Positions 27,157-35,813 of a stretch of 64,000 bases of DNA are shown piece by piece. The notes under the pieces are model-generated. The model saw nothing but the letters and a program-made list of their open reading frames with translations. It was not told the DNA's origin and did not search any database. This DNA comes from Candidatus Thermochlorobacter aerophilus (lineage in GTDB: Bacteria; Bacteroidota; Chlorobiia; Chlorobiales; Thermochlorobacteraceae), in contig PHFL01000067.1 in the NCBI GenBank assembly GCA_002794105.1, positions 50,173 through 114,172 on the forward strand, read 5' to 3'. The translations under genes were made by a program, and so were the position numbers. Every line of letters begins with the position of its first letter. The first letter of the stretch is position 1.

Positions 27157-27924
27157 TTAATCGTCGCTGCCAAAGATGCTGCCGATACCAATACCGCCTT
27201 CTTCTCTGCCACCGTATGAAGCACGCATGATGCGGTCAGCAAGACGCGAAAACGGCAATGTTTGCAGATACACTATACCCGGACCGGTCAGTTTGGCAAA
27301 GAATAAACCTTCGCCACCAAACAGCGCATTTTTGAAACCGCCCACAAATTGGATGTCATAATCTACGGTAGGTAAAAAAGCTACCAAGCACCCCGTGTCT
27401 ACTCGCAGCGATTCACCGCTGGCTAATGAACGCTCAATGATAGTGCCGCCAGCATGAATAAAAGCCAAGCCATCGCCTTTCAGACGCTGCAAGATGAATC
27501 CTTCACCGCCAAAAAGTCCAGTGCCAATTTTTTTGGTAAATGCCACATCAATATCAATCCCTTTGGCGGCGCATAAAAAGCCATCTTTCTGACAGAGCAC
27601 CTCACCGCCCAACGCCTTTAAATCCAGCGGAACAATTTTACCAGGATAAGGCGCAGCAAAGGCGACGCGCTGCTTCGTCTGACCTGTATTCACATACGAG
27701 GTAATAAAAAAGCTCTCACCAGTGAGCACACGTTTCAAGCCAGCGAACAATTTGCTGCCAAGACCACCTTCTTCTTGCCCCATTGACGTTTGCATCTGAA
27801 TTCCATCTTCCATGTAGAGCATTGCACCAGCCTCAGCACGAACAGCTTCACCCGGGTCCAGCTCAATTTCTACGGCTTGCATGTCGTCGCCGAAGATTTT
27901 GTAGTCGATAATGTCGGCAGGCAT
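27157..27924 (-). CDS. AIM24/TIGR00266 family protein
   Basis: 255-residue protein of the AIM24 (TIGR00266) family, a beta-rich trimeric fold of unknown biochemical role. The N-terminus [16 protein letters not shown], the G-E-S-F-F-I-T block, F-A-A-P-Y-P-G-K-I and the C-terminal Gly-rich G-G-E-G-L-F are characteristic. The tail ends in a Gly/Ile-rich stretch. It is divergent from a small Cys-rich gene across 223 bases. Function not known in any organism with confidence. Confidence 0.92.
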   Translation of the reverse strand: MPADIIDYKIFGDDMQAVEIELDPGEAVRAEAGAMLYMEDGIQMQTSMGQEEGGLGSKLFAGLKRVLTGESFFITSYVNTGQTKQRVAFAAPYPGKIVPLDLKALGGEVLCQKDGFLCAAKGIDIDVAFTKKIGTGLFGGEGFILQRLKGDGLAFIHAGGTIIERSLASGESLRVDTGCLVAFLPTVDYDIQFVGGFKNALFGGEGLFFAKLTGPGIVYLQTLPFSRLADRIMRASYGGREEGGIGIGSIFGSDD

Positions 27925-28147
27925 ATCAGTAGAGGTTTAGTGGTTTTAGAGTCAGTGCGAAAATAACGTTTTTTGATGTGATTTGGCTAAAAATTTCCAT
28001 GAGGTGTGCATTTTACCTACAAAAGAGAGTGAGAATTATCCAACGATGCGCTCAACATGCGCAAAAAACCAGTCTTTGGAAAAAAGGCATACAAATTGAG
28101 CGATAGCTTTTCAGGGCGCAGCACAAGATGGAACAAAGGAGGCTGAA

Positions 28148-28450
28148 ATGGGGGCGATAAATTCTGTAGGGCATGGCTGTCCTTTTGGGTTGCCTATGCA
28201 CAAGTGCTATGAGTTTGGTTGCATAAGCCGCTTAGGTTCCATAGAACCCAGTTGCCTCATCAAGTCGCAGCGTGAAAGTAAGTCGCCATCAGCGGAGAAA
28301 GGAGCAAGTTACTTGGTGAAAGTCTGCGCATGGTGTGGCAAAGTGCTCAGCATGCAAAAACTGCATCAGCACTCAAGAGGGGCGCTTTCTCACGGCATTT
28401 GCAATGTGTGCCGCAAAAAGCTTATGGAAAGCCGCCGCAAGCTGAATTGA
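28148..28450 (+). CDS. Small Cys-rich protein with CxxC...SHGICxxC motif
   Basis: 100-residue protein. AAGGAGG lies five bases before the ATG at 28148, a strong ribosome site. The C-terminal half has V-C-A-W-C-G-K-V and S-H-G-I-C-N-V-C, the four-Cys element often found at the end of sensor histidine kinases and PAS proteins, probably a zinc site. Here it stands alone, with a 55-residue N-terminal part of no known match that contains a further C-x4-C and C-x8-C arrangement. A binding lipoprotein gene follows 51 bases later on the same strand. Function unknown. Confidence 0.65.
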   Translation: MGAINSVGHGCPFGLPMHKCYEFGCISRLGSIEPSCLIKSQRESKSPSAEKGASYLVKVCAWCGKVLSMQKLHQHSRGALSHGICNVCRKKLMESRRKLN

Positions 28451-28501
28451 ACGAATGGTAAAGGTAAAGCGTTAAGCCGTCAGGAAAAAAATCACTGCGG
28501 C

Positions 28502-29524
28502 ATGCAAACCATACCTAACCGAATCCTTGCACTGCTTATCGTGTGTGCTTTGGCAAGTTGCCAAGCCAGTTCAAAAGAAAAAGTCATCATCTACTCCCCA
28601 CACGGCAAGGAAATGCTCTCACACTACGAAAAAAAATTTGAAAAGGCTTATCCCAACATCGATGTGGTATGGTTAGATATGGGGGCGCAAACTATCCTCG
28701 ACCGCATTCGCACCGAAAAAGATAATCCACAAGCTGATGTCTGGTGGGGCAGTCCCAAAGAACTCTTTAAACAAGCCGAAGCCTTAGGACTGCTGGCAAC
28801 CTACCGACCAACATGGGCAAACGCCATTCCCGCAGAGTGGAAATCCGCCACCGATAAGTGGTATGCTACGCACCTTACGCTCGAAGGCATCATGTATAAC
28901 ACAAACCTGCTGCCAGAAGCACAAGCTCCACAGGACTGGGACGACTTGTTAGACGAAAAGTGGCGAAACAGAATTATCATCAGAGACCCTATCCAATCAG
29001 GCACGATGCAGACCATCTTTGCCGCCATGATTGCCAAAGAAGAAGCACGCACGCAGTCGCTGGATTCGGGCTTCTATTGGCTGGAAAGACTGCATGCCAA
29101 TACGAAAAGCTATGCGGCAGACCCTACACAGCTTTTTCTAAAGTTGGCAAGTGGTGAGGGTGTCGTAACGCTCTGGAACTTCAATGATGCACTCTTGCAA
29201 GCACAGCGCAATGGCTTCCCCTTTGGCTTTATTGTGCCAAAAAGCGGCGCCGTATTTGCAATTGAAGGCATTGCAATTGTAGAAGGCGCAAAACATCTCG
29301 AGGCGGCAAAACTTTTCTACGAATTTGTAACTTCGTCTGAAAGCCTGAGAGAGCAAGCAGAACTTTTCTACCGTATCCCAGTGCGCGAAGACAGCCGACC
29401 TGAACTGCCATGGCTCAAAAACCTGTCGCTTGTTCCACTACCTGTCAATGCAGAAAAAATTGAGCGGTATCAAAAAGAATGGCTGAAGCACTGGCAAGAA
29501 CATATCCGCACAAAAGTTCCCTAA
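28502..29524 (+). CDS. Extracellular solute-binding lipoprotein (iron/ABC type)
   Basis: 340-residue periplasmic binding protein, family 1/iron(III)-type (AfuA/FutA-like). The lipobox L-A-S-C gives lipidated Cys20. The N-lobe has V-I-I-Y-S-P-H-G-K-E and the hinge region P-Q-A-D-V-W-W-G-S-P, with Y-N-T-N-L-L-P and P-Q-D-W-D-D-L-L typical of this group. No permease or ATPase gene is in the window, so it must use a transporter elsewhere or act as a sensor. Tyr residues usual for iron binding cannot be assigned safely, so the ligand is open. Confidence 0.85.
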   Translation: MQTIPNRILALLIVCALASCQASSKEKVIIYSPHGKEMLSHYEKKFEKAYPNIDVVWLDMGAQTILDRIRTEKDNPQADVWWGSPKELFKQAEALGLLATYRPTWANAIPAEWKSATDKWYATHLTLEGIMYNTNLLPEAQAPQDWDDLLDEKWRNRIIIRDPIQSGTMQTIFAAMIAKEEARTQSLDSGFYWLERLHANTKSYAADPTQLFLKLASGEGVVTLWNFNDALLQAQRNGFPFGFIVPKSGAVFAIEGIAIVEGAKHLEAAKLFYEFVTSSESLREQAELFYRIPVREDSRPELPWLKNLSLVPLPVNAEKIERYQKEWLKHWQEHIRTKVP

Positions 29525-29675
29525 AGCTCCAAGCTAAGGCAATTAGCGCACTAATCTTAAAGCTGAAGCATGACGATTCTATAGGCAATTGTACTGGGCA
29601 TCATTCAAGGTTTGGCACCGCAGTCGGCGTAGCTTGGCTCTCGGTTACTATTGAGCAAAAACTTCCCGTTGATTG

Positions 29676-30806
29676 ATGACCATGCGCAAGCAGGCTGTAA
29701 CGCAAGCAGTCGATGGCTGCTTTATCTTTTTCGGTGATGTGCGCTTCGATTCACGCTTGCAAAATATGCTGCGCTCGCTCTCGAAGAAGTATTCGCAACT
29801 GCTACTATTGCAAACATCTGAGCACGATGAAACTTTCACATTTGAGCGCTGTCAGGTGCAGTCTTTTGCGGTCAGTGCAACCCTGCGCGGCATAGCAAAG
29901 TTCATGAGTTTTTACCGCGCCCTTGTGCCAAAGGCGTTCGGCGTACGTGCAAAGTTTTTCTGTGCCGAAGACATTTTCTCATTGCCGATAGCGTATTGGG
30001 CAGCGCGCCGTCAAAACGCCCAACTCTATTATGATTCGCGTGAGCTATTTTTTGCATTGGCGCAACTTACCAAAAAACCCTACAAGCAGCGATTCTGGGC
30101 AAGCGTGGAGGCATACTGCATTCGGCGAGCGAAGGTCTTCACATCAGGTACCCGCGATTCAGAAGCGCTGGCAGCACGCTACCGCATCAAACTCCCTGAA
30201 GTCATCTTCAACTATCCGCGCTTTCATGCCTATCGGCGTAGTGATACTTTGCACCGACGATTGAATCTGGCTGAAAATACCATCATTTTGCTCTATCAAG
30301 GCGTGATAACGCAAGGCAGAGGAATTTGGAAATTGCTCAACATGCTAACATGGCTCGAGAGTCACTTTGTGGCTGTCTTCATCGGTGAGGGCGACGAACT
30401 GCCAGCGCTGCGGCGCACCATTGAGGCTCGCAACTACCACACGCGAGCATTTGCCATAGGACGCGTGCCACATGAAGAATTACTGCAACTGACAGCATCA
30501 GCCGACATCGGCTTTGCATTGATTGAACCCATTTCCGAAAGTTACAAGCTGGCGCTACCGAATAAGCTCTTTGAGTATATCATGGCGGGCATCCCTGTCG
30601 TCGCAAGCGATTTGCCCGCTATGAAGGAGGTTATCGAAAGGCATGGCACGGGCATTACGGCTTCAGCAGATGAAGATGAAAAGCGCCTTGCCGAGCGCGT
30701 CGTGAAGATGACTGAAGAGTTAGAAAAGTATCGAAACCGATGCCGCAAGGCACGTGAGCAACTGAATTGGGAAGCACAAGAAGAGCGGTTGCTGGCGTTT
30801 TTCTAA
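29676..30806 (+). CDS. Glycosyltransferase, family 4-like
   Basis: 376-residue GT-B fold glycosyltransferase. The C-terminal nucleotide-sugar domain shows L-L-Y-Q-G-V-I, F-I-G-E-G-D-E-L-P, A-D-I-G-F-A-L-I-E-P and the E-x7-E-like P-N-K-L-F-E-Y-I-M-A-G-I-P-V-V-A-S-D. The N-terminal domain has F-F-G-D-V-R-F-D-S-R-L and Y-Y-D-S-R-E-L-F, typical of enzymes transferring sugars to lipid- or polysaccharide-linked acceptors. The ATG at 29676 or 29682 starts it. No polysaccharide cluster surrounds it, so acceptor and sugar are unknown. Confidence 0.86.
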   Translation: MTMRKQAVTQAVDGCFIFFGDVRFDSRLQNMLRSLSKKYSQLLLLQTSEHDETFTFERCQVQSFAVSATLRGIAKFMSFYRALVPKAFGVRAKFFCAEDIFSLPIAYWAARRQNAQLYYDSRELFFALAQLTKKPYKQRFWASVEAYCIRRAKVFTSGTRDSEALAARYRIKLPEVIFNYPRFHAYRRSDTLHRRLNLAENTIILLYQGVITQGRGIWKLLNMLTWLESHFVAVFIGEGDELPALRRTIEARNYHTRAFAIGRVPHEELLQLTASADIGFALIEPISESYKLALPNKLFEYIMAGIPVVASDLPAMKEVIERHGTGITASADEDEKRLAERVVKMTEELEKYRNRCRKAREQLNWEAQEERLLAFF

Positions 30807-30830
30807 GCAAAGCAGTGTGGCGCAAAATAC

Positions 30831-32996
30831 CTACTGCAGATGAGACACCAGAGCATGCAAATGCATTGGCGGTGCAGCACCAAGTTCCTTTGCAAAAGCC
30901 TCTTTGCATTGGGCGTAAATGCGGCGTGCTTCGCTGCGATTGCCTTGCTTGAGGAAAATGCGCAAAAGAATTTCGTAGCCCTTGTCGTGCGTGTGGTCAG
31001 TATCGATGAGCTGACGTGCATATGAGACAGCTTCTGCTTCATCTTCGTGTTCTAAGGCGTGCTGGGCAAGGTAAGTCAGTGCGTGAAGGTAGGAGTCTTT
31101 AAGCGATTCTCGTTCAAAGACACTCCACTCGGCATACAAATCCTCTTTGAGAAAATCACCGGTATAGAGGGCGATAGCTTTTTTGTAGAGTGCCGCTCGG
31201 TCAGCGCCTTTCGAGGCTTGGTGCATGAGCGACTTAAATTCCAAAAAGTCAATCATAGCACCTTCGCCGAGGTCTAAGATGTAGGCTTTGCCGTCGTTAC
31301 GCAAAAATGTAGAGGGCTGGCGCGGTGCCAGATCAGGTTCAAGCACTCGACGGATGAAGGAAATGCTATTTTTAATCACTTGCTCCACGTTGTGCTTGGT
31401 GGTGCTGTTCCAAAGCATGTCGATAAGTTCGTCGGTGGTGACGGCTTGCTGGTGATGAATAAGCAGAATTTTGAAGATATCCCGCGCTTTTTTTCTTTGC
31501 CAATCGCTTCTGGCAACGGTTCGCCCGTCAATTGTAAGAGCAAACTCACCGAAGGTTTTGACGAAAATCGAGAGCGGTTTCGTCTTAGCAGGTGAAGGCG
31601 TATCCTGCTGTAAAGAACGGCGCACCAAGAAGTGTTTATACTTTTGCTCAATAGCTTTGCGTGCCAGATGAAGTGCAGACTCAATGTCGGATTTGCTGGG
31701 TTGTGGCTGGTCTCTAAGAAAGCGACGGGTTTCGAACTCCATGAGCAAGTGGCGAGTGATTCCGTGAGCGGAAATTTGCGCCTGAAGTGATTCCGCAAGT
31801 TTGGTATGTTGAAGGCTAAGCGTAAGGTTGCTAAGCGATTTGTAAAGGGCGGCAAAGGCTTCATGATACTGCTGCTCGAGCACTTTTGAAGCGGCTTGTT
31901 GCGATGCCAAAAGCCCTTCGTTGAGCAGAGGCTGTGCGGCACAGTATTGCTTCTGTTTCATAAAGAGCTTGGCAAGCTCAAGCGAGACTTGTGCGTCAGA
32001 AAAAGCGTATCCGCAGGTCTGCGAAAGCGACTTGGCTTTCAGAAAGTGAGTTTTTGCATGGTCATATTCTTCAAGTTGCGCATAGACTTCGCCGAGTTTA
32101 GAGAGCGCGATAATTTTTATTAGTGCGGCGCCAAGTTGTTCAGCAATCCGCAAAGCCTCAACAAATGCTACGATGGCGGCACTGCGGTCGCCCATTCGTA
32201 GGTAAATAGTTCCCAAACGCAATTTTTTGCTGGCAACTTCTTTTTGATTGCCGAGTTGTTCAGCGAGCACAAGGGCACTGATGCAGAACTTGAGTGCAGC
32301 GGTGTAGTCGCCGTAATGCATATACACATCTACAAGATTTCCGAGGGCGATAACTTGCATGAACTTAAAGCCATCGGCTTCAGCTGTCTCTAAACTCTGC
32401 GTCAGATAATTCAAGGCTTCGGTATGCTGACCAAGCTGATAGTGGGCGTAGCCGAGACCATTGAGCAGCCTTGGAAGCAATTCGCGTGACGCATACTGGC
32501 GCAAGTCTAATGCACGCAAATACCATTTGAGCGCAGTTTCAAATTCACCTTTCAGCGTGTAGATATTGCCAATGTTATGCAAAATTGAAGCAACGCTGCG
32601 TTGTCTTCCATCTCTGTGATGAAGCACTAAGGCAGCTTGAAAATGTTCTAAGGCAAGCTCCAAGTTGCCAATATCATGATGACCGATGCCAAGAAGGTTA
32701 TGGGCACTGCCTTCATGAGCACTCGAGCCATATCGCACCGCTTCTCGCAAGAGAAGCTCTGCCCACGCAATGGTCTGTGGATAGTCATTAAGGACATGTG
32801 AGCAAATGGCAAGCTCTCTGAGACTATCGAGCAGCATTGCCACATTGCTAGTTTGCTGAGCATGTTTGAGAGCCGCTTCAGCCGAGAGATATGCACGAGG
32901 CGTATCGATGTATCGTATGCGACGGATCTGCTCTATGAGTTCAGATGCAGAGGACGGGTGGGGCGCATGAGCAGTAGGGACGTGTTTTTCAACCAT
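30831..32996 (-). CDS. TPR-winged helix-BTAD transcriptional regulator
   Basis: 721-residue protein. The first 400 residues are tetratricopeptide repeats (many L-G-x-x-Y-x-x-x-G/D pairs). After a linker, an OmpR/SARP-type winged helix begins near F-V-K-T-F-G-E-F-A-L-T-I-D-G (about residue 475) with W-Q-R-K-K-A-R-D-I-F-K-I-L-L. A BTAD domain ends the protein (Y-T-G-D-F-L-K-E-D-L-Y-A-E-W, then R-Q-L-I-D-T-D). Such proteins bind DNA and respond to partners through the TPR part; here the TPR part comes first, unlike most SARPs. The start ATG at 32996 has GGAG six bases upstream. Target genes unknown. Confidence 0.88.
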   Translation of the reverse strand: MVEKHVPTAHAPHPSSASELIEQIRRIRYIDTPRAYLSAEAALKHAQQTSNVAMLLDSLRELAICSHVLNDYPQTIAWAELLLREAVRYGSSAHEGSAHNLLGIGHHDIGNLELALEHFQAALVLHHRDGRQRSVASILHNIGNIYTLKGEFETALKWYLRALDLRQYASRELLPRLLNGLGYAHYQLGQHTEALNYLTQSLETAEADGFKFMQVIALGNLVDVYMHYGDYTAALKFCISALVLAEQLGNQKEVASKKLRLGTIYLRMGDRSAAIVAFVEALRIAEQLGAALIKIIALSKLGEVYAQLEEYDHAKTHFLKAKSLSQTCGYAFSDAQVSLELAKLFMKQKQYCAAQPLLNEGLLASQQAASKVLEQQYHEAFAALYKSLSNLTLSLQHTKLAESLQAQISAHGITRHLLMEFETRRFLRDQPQPSKSDIESALHLARKAIEQKYKHFLVRRSLQQDTPSPAKTKPLSIFVKTFGEFALTIDGRTVARSDWQRKKARDIFKILLIHHQQAVTTDELIDMLWNSTTKHNVEQVIKNSISFIRRVLEPDLAPRQPSTFLRNDGKAYILDLGEGAMIDFLEFKSLMHQASKGADRAALYKKAIALYTGDFLKEDLYAEWSVFERESLKDSYLHALTYLAQHALEHEDEAEAVSYARQLIDTDHTHDKGYEILLRIFLKQGNRSEARRIYAQCKEAFAKELGAAPPMHLHALVSHLQ

Positions 32997-33050
32997 TGGA
33001 AGCTCCAACTTAAGGCTAATGAAAACTCCGCCGCAATGGTGTGGTAACAG

Positions 33051-33123
33051 TGGAGCTAAGGAGATTCGAACTCCTGACCTCTGCAGTGCGATTGCAGCGC
33101 TCTACCAACTGAGCTATAGCCCC
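33051..33123 (-). tRNA. tRNA-Ala (anticodon CGC)
   Basis: 73-base cloverleaf on the minus strand. The acceptor stem pairs GGGGCTA with TAGCTCC and contains the G3:U70 pair that identifies alanine. The D-arm is GCTC-AGTTGGTA-GAGC. The anticodon stem CTGCA/TGCAG encloses loop ATCGCAC, so the anticodon is CGC, reading GCG. The T-arm is AGGAG-TTCGAAT-CTCCT. No CCA is encoded. Confidence 0.97.
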
Positions 33124-33351
33124 AAAGACAAAAGACAAAGATATAAGTTCGCATGCAGGTTTGCAAATTCAAGACCGTGCCGCTAAACCAACCCAAATGT
33201 ATGGTCAGAAAAATCCACTGCAGAGCGAAACACCAAAAAGCACGAGACTTAACAAAATGCAATACAAGTTGTTACCAATTTTTCTTACTTTTTGGAATGA
33301 AGGAATGCACTGCCACAAAAATTGCTGTCAAACTTTCTGGCGAGGTCGCAA

Positions 33352-34083
33352 ATGACACAAGCTGAAAAAACCATGCTTCAAAAGAGCAGGAAAATTCTGG
33401 TAGTCGAAGATGATGCGGCTATGCTGCAAGTAATCAATGGGCAACTGCAGTCCCATGGGTATGAAACCGTGCTGGCAAGTAGTGCCGATGAAGCCGAAGC
33501 CATTCTGAACGAGCAATTGATTCCGATTGTCATTTGCGATAAAAACATGCCAAGACGCAGCGGTCTAGATTTATGTCGCAGTCTGCGGCAGAACCCCAAG
33601 ACCAGAGGCGTCTACTTCATCATGATTACGGCATTGGGCACCCCCGATGAAAAAGTGCGTGCTCTCAACGAGGGGGTAGATGATTATCTTTCCAAATCAC
33701 CGAAGCCAAATGAGCTTTTGGCACGTCTGAAAGTGGCTCACCGCATCTTGGATTTGCAGGAGCAAATTGTAGAGCTCGAGCGAGCAGCAGCGGCTATGGC
33801 AGTTGTAACCACACTGGCTCATGAAATCAATAATCCGCTAACTGGGCTACTGGGCTTTCTGGAACTTTCGCAGCAGCGTCTGAACCGTACGCCTTTGAAC
33901 GAAGAAAACTTGGAGAAAATCAAGAAAATGTTGGAACGTGTGCATGAACAAGGCAAGCGAATCGAGGCGGTGGTGAAAAAATTAATGGAACTGCGCCAAT
34001 ACTCCACCAAGACCTACCTCAACAACATTGAGATGATTGACCTCTCAGTGCAAATGCTTAAAGAAAGTCAAGCTGAAAAATAA
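33352..34083 (+). CDS. Receiver domain plus HisKA dimerisation domain, without ATPase domain
   Basis: 243-residue two-component protein. Residues 12-135 form a receiver domain: acidic E-D-D (19-21), phospho-acceptor Asp63 in I-C-D-K-N-M-P, Thr93 and the Lys region S-K-S-P-K-P (115-118). Residues 137-230 are a coiled coil and HisKA-type helical hairpin with the H-box A-H-E-I-N-N-P-L (His157). The protein ends soon after the second helix; no N, G1, F or G2 box for ATP binding follows. The ATG at 33352 has GAGG six bases upstream. It may relay phosphate between receiver and His or be driven by another kinase. Confidence 0.87.
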   Translation: MTQAEKTMLQKSRKILVVEDDAAMLQVINGQLQSHGYETVLASSADEAEAILNEQLIPIVICDKNMPRRSGLDLCRSLRQNPKTRGVYFIMITALGTPDEKVRALNEGVDDYLSKSPKPNELLARLKVAHRILDLQEQIVELERAAAAMAVVTTLAHEINNPLTGLLGFLELSQQRLNRTPLNEENLEKIKKMLERVHEQGKRIEAVVKKLMELRQYSTKTYLNNIEMIDLSVQMLKESQAEK

Positions 34084-34103
34084 CCGCATCTCGCACTGCT
34101 CTC

Positions 34104-34967
34104 ATGTCTCTATCACTCATGAGTGTCAAGTTACAAGCACTCGGTGAAATTGTGCGACCCTCAAATGTAGCGCTGTTTTTTCTGTCTATCCTTCTTGGTG
34201 CGTTTGTAACGGCAGGTGTGGAGGCATTCAGGGAAGCGAAAGTGTGGTGGGCAGCGCTCTCTGGCACGCTGGTCGGTGCTGCGGCTAATGTCATTAACGA
34301 TGTGATGGATATCGAAATTGACCGCATCAACAAGCCCAAACGACCGCTTGCCAGAGGTGCTCTTACTGCCAAAGAAGCGCGCTGGTATTGGCTTGCACTA
34401 AGCGCACTGGGTATCTTGGCAGCTATGTGTATTTCCACTTTACATCTCATGATTGCAATTGGTGCGACGACAGTGCTCTACGGTTATAGCGCATGGTTCA
34501 AACACATTGCGCTGCTTGGCAATATCGTGGTGTCTGCCATCGTGAGTCTCGGCTTGATGTATGCGCCCTTGGCGATTGGTCACTTGCACGATGTGTGGTT
34601 TCCAGTTATGTTCTGCTTCTTTTTCAACTTGGGACGCGAAATTCTAAAAGACCTCGAGGATACCGAAGGCGATAAAGCTGGTGGCGCAAATACCCTACCC
34701 ATCAAAATTGGCACGGTAAAAACGCTCTACATCATCTCGGTCATCTACATTGGTGTGGTGCTGCTATCGCTACTGCCCTATCTTCAGGGCATCTATAGCA
34801 AGTGGTATCTGACTACCGTTATCTTCACCACCGATGCAATCGTGCTCTACACTGTGGTGCGGGCGTGGCAAGTGCAAACCAAAGAGAATTTCTACAAGCT
34901 CAACTCACTGCTGAAGTGGGCAATGCTCACAGGCATTATTGCTATTGCACTGGGACAAGTGCCGTAA
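34104..34967 (+). CDS. UbiA-family prenyltransferase (geranylgeranylglycerol-phosphate type)
   Basis: 287-residue membrane enzyme with about eight or nine helices, transferring a polyprenyl group. The two Asp motifs are N-D-V-M-D-I-E-I-D-R-I-N-K-P-K-R-P-L and D-L-E-D-T-E-G-D. The sequence between and the R-E-I-L-K-D pattern resemble the bacterial geranylgeranylglycerol-phosphate geranylgeranyltransferase group found in Bacteroidota and Chlorobiota, rather than chlorophyll or heme O synthase. It starts 20 bases after the receiver-HisKA gene and 18 bases before trpA, so cotranscription is possible. Exact acceptor is uncertain. Confidence 0.83.
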   Translation: MSLSLMSVKLQALGEIVRPSNVALFFLSILLGAFVTAGVEAFREAKVWWAALSGTLVGAAANVINDVMDIEIDRINKPKRPLARGALTAKEARWYWLALSALGILAAMCISTLHLMIAIGATTVLYGYSAWFKHIALLGNIVVSAIVSLGLMYAPLAIGHLHDVWFPVMFCFFFNLGREILKDLEDTEGDKAGGANTLPIKIGTVKTLYIISVIYIGVVLLSLLPYLQGIYSKWYLTTVIFTTDAIVLYTVVRAWQVQTKENFYKLNSLLKWAMLTGIIAIALGQVP

Positions 34968-34985
34968 CTGAAAATCCATGTAACC

Positions 34986-35813
34986 ATGCACTCAAATACC
35001 TTATCGCGTCTGGACGCCACGCTGGCGCGCCGAAAAAAAATGTGGATTCCCTACCTCATGCCTGAATTTCCTGTGCCGGGCACCACAGTACCCGTTTTAC
35101 TTGCGCTACAAGAAAGCGGTGCAGACCTCATTGAGTTGGGCATTCCATACAGCGACCCTTTAGCAGATGGACCTGTTATCCAAGAGGCGGCAACCCGTGC
35201 CATTCAAAATGGCGTAACACTGACCAAACTGTTTCAATGGATTCAAGCGGCACGCCATGCCCATACGCCGCTAACCATTCCACTCATCATGATGGGCTAC
35301 ATCAATCCAATTCTGCAGTATGGCATAGACCGATTTTTGGACGATGCCAAAGAGGCAGGTGCCGACGGCTTCATCATTGCTGACTTGCCAATAGAAGAAG
35401 CCGAAGAGTTTCGGCAAAAATGCATTGCGCGCCAACTTGCACTGGTGTTTCTTATCTCGCCCGTAACCTCTGAAGCACGCATCCAAAAAATTGATAGCCT
35501 AGCCACGCATTTTCTTTATGCCATATCGGTCAATGCAACGACTGGAACAAAAAAGCTGAGTCAGCAGCAAGCAGCTGATGTAGAAGAGTATTTAGCACGT
35601 GTCAGGCGCTGTGCAAAAAAACCTTTTGTTGTAGGATTTGGCATTGAAAATGCTGCGCAGGCGGCAAAAATTCTTGAATTAGCAGATGGTGTGGTGGTAG
35701 GTTCAGCGTTGCTGCGGCACATCCGTGCGGCTAAAACCGCACAAGAAGCAGCAGAATATGCCGCAAAATTCTGGCAGTCTCTACATCAGAGAGACCCTCA
35801 AGCTGCTTACTGA
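34986..35813 (+). CDS. trpA: Tryptophan synthase alpha subunit
   Basis: Cleaves indole-3-glycerol phosphate to indole and glyceraldehyde 3-phosphate, indole passing to TrpB. 275 residues. Catalytic Glu50 and Asp61 lie in L-I-E-L-G-I-P-Y-S-D-P-L-A-D-G-P; phosphate-binding loops G-F-G-I-E and V-V-V-G-S-A-L are near the C-terminus. No trpB or other trp gene is in the window, so the pathway is scattered. It ends in a seven-base overlap with the convergent HEAT-cyclophilin gene. ATG at 34986. Confidence 0.95.
   Translation: MHSNTLSRLDATLARRKKMWIPYLMPEFPVPGTTVPVLLALQESGADLIELGIPYSDPLADGPVIQEAATRAIQNGVTLTKLFQWIQAARHAHTPLTIPLIMMGYINPILQYGIDRFLDDAKEAGADGFIIADLPIEEAEEFRQKCIARQLALVFLISPVTSEARIQKIDSLATHFLYAISVNATTGTKKLSQQQAADVEEYLARVRRCAKKPFVVGFGIENAAQAAKILELADGVVVGSALLRHIRAAKTAQEAAEYAAKFWQSLHQRDPQAAY

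Noticed and set aside
33056..33262. 68-residue frame over the tRNA
   Set aside because: Its C-terminus is just the translated tRNA-Ala sequence, a common false gene.
34104..34967. Chlorophyll/bacteriochlorophyll synthase
   Set aside because: The first Asp motif is N-D-V-M-D-I-E-I-D-R-I-N-K-P-K-R-P-L, closer to the geranylgeranylglycerol-phosphate type.
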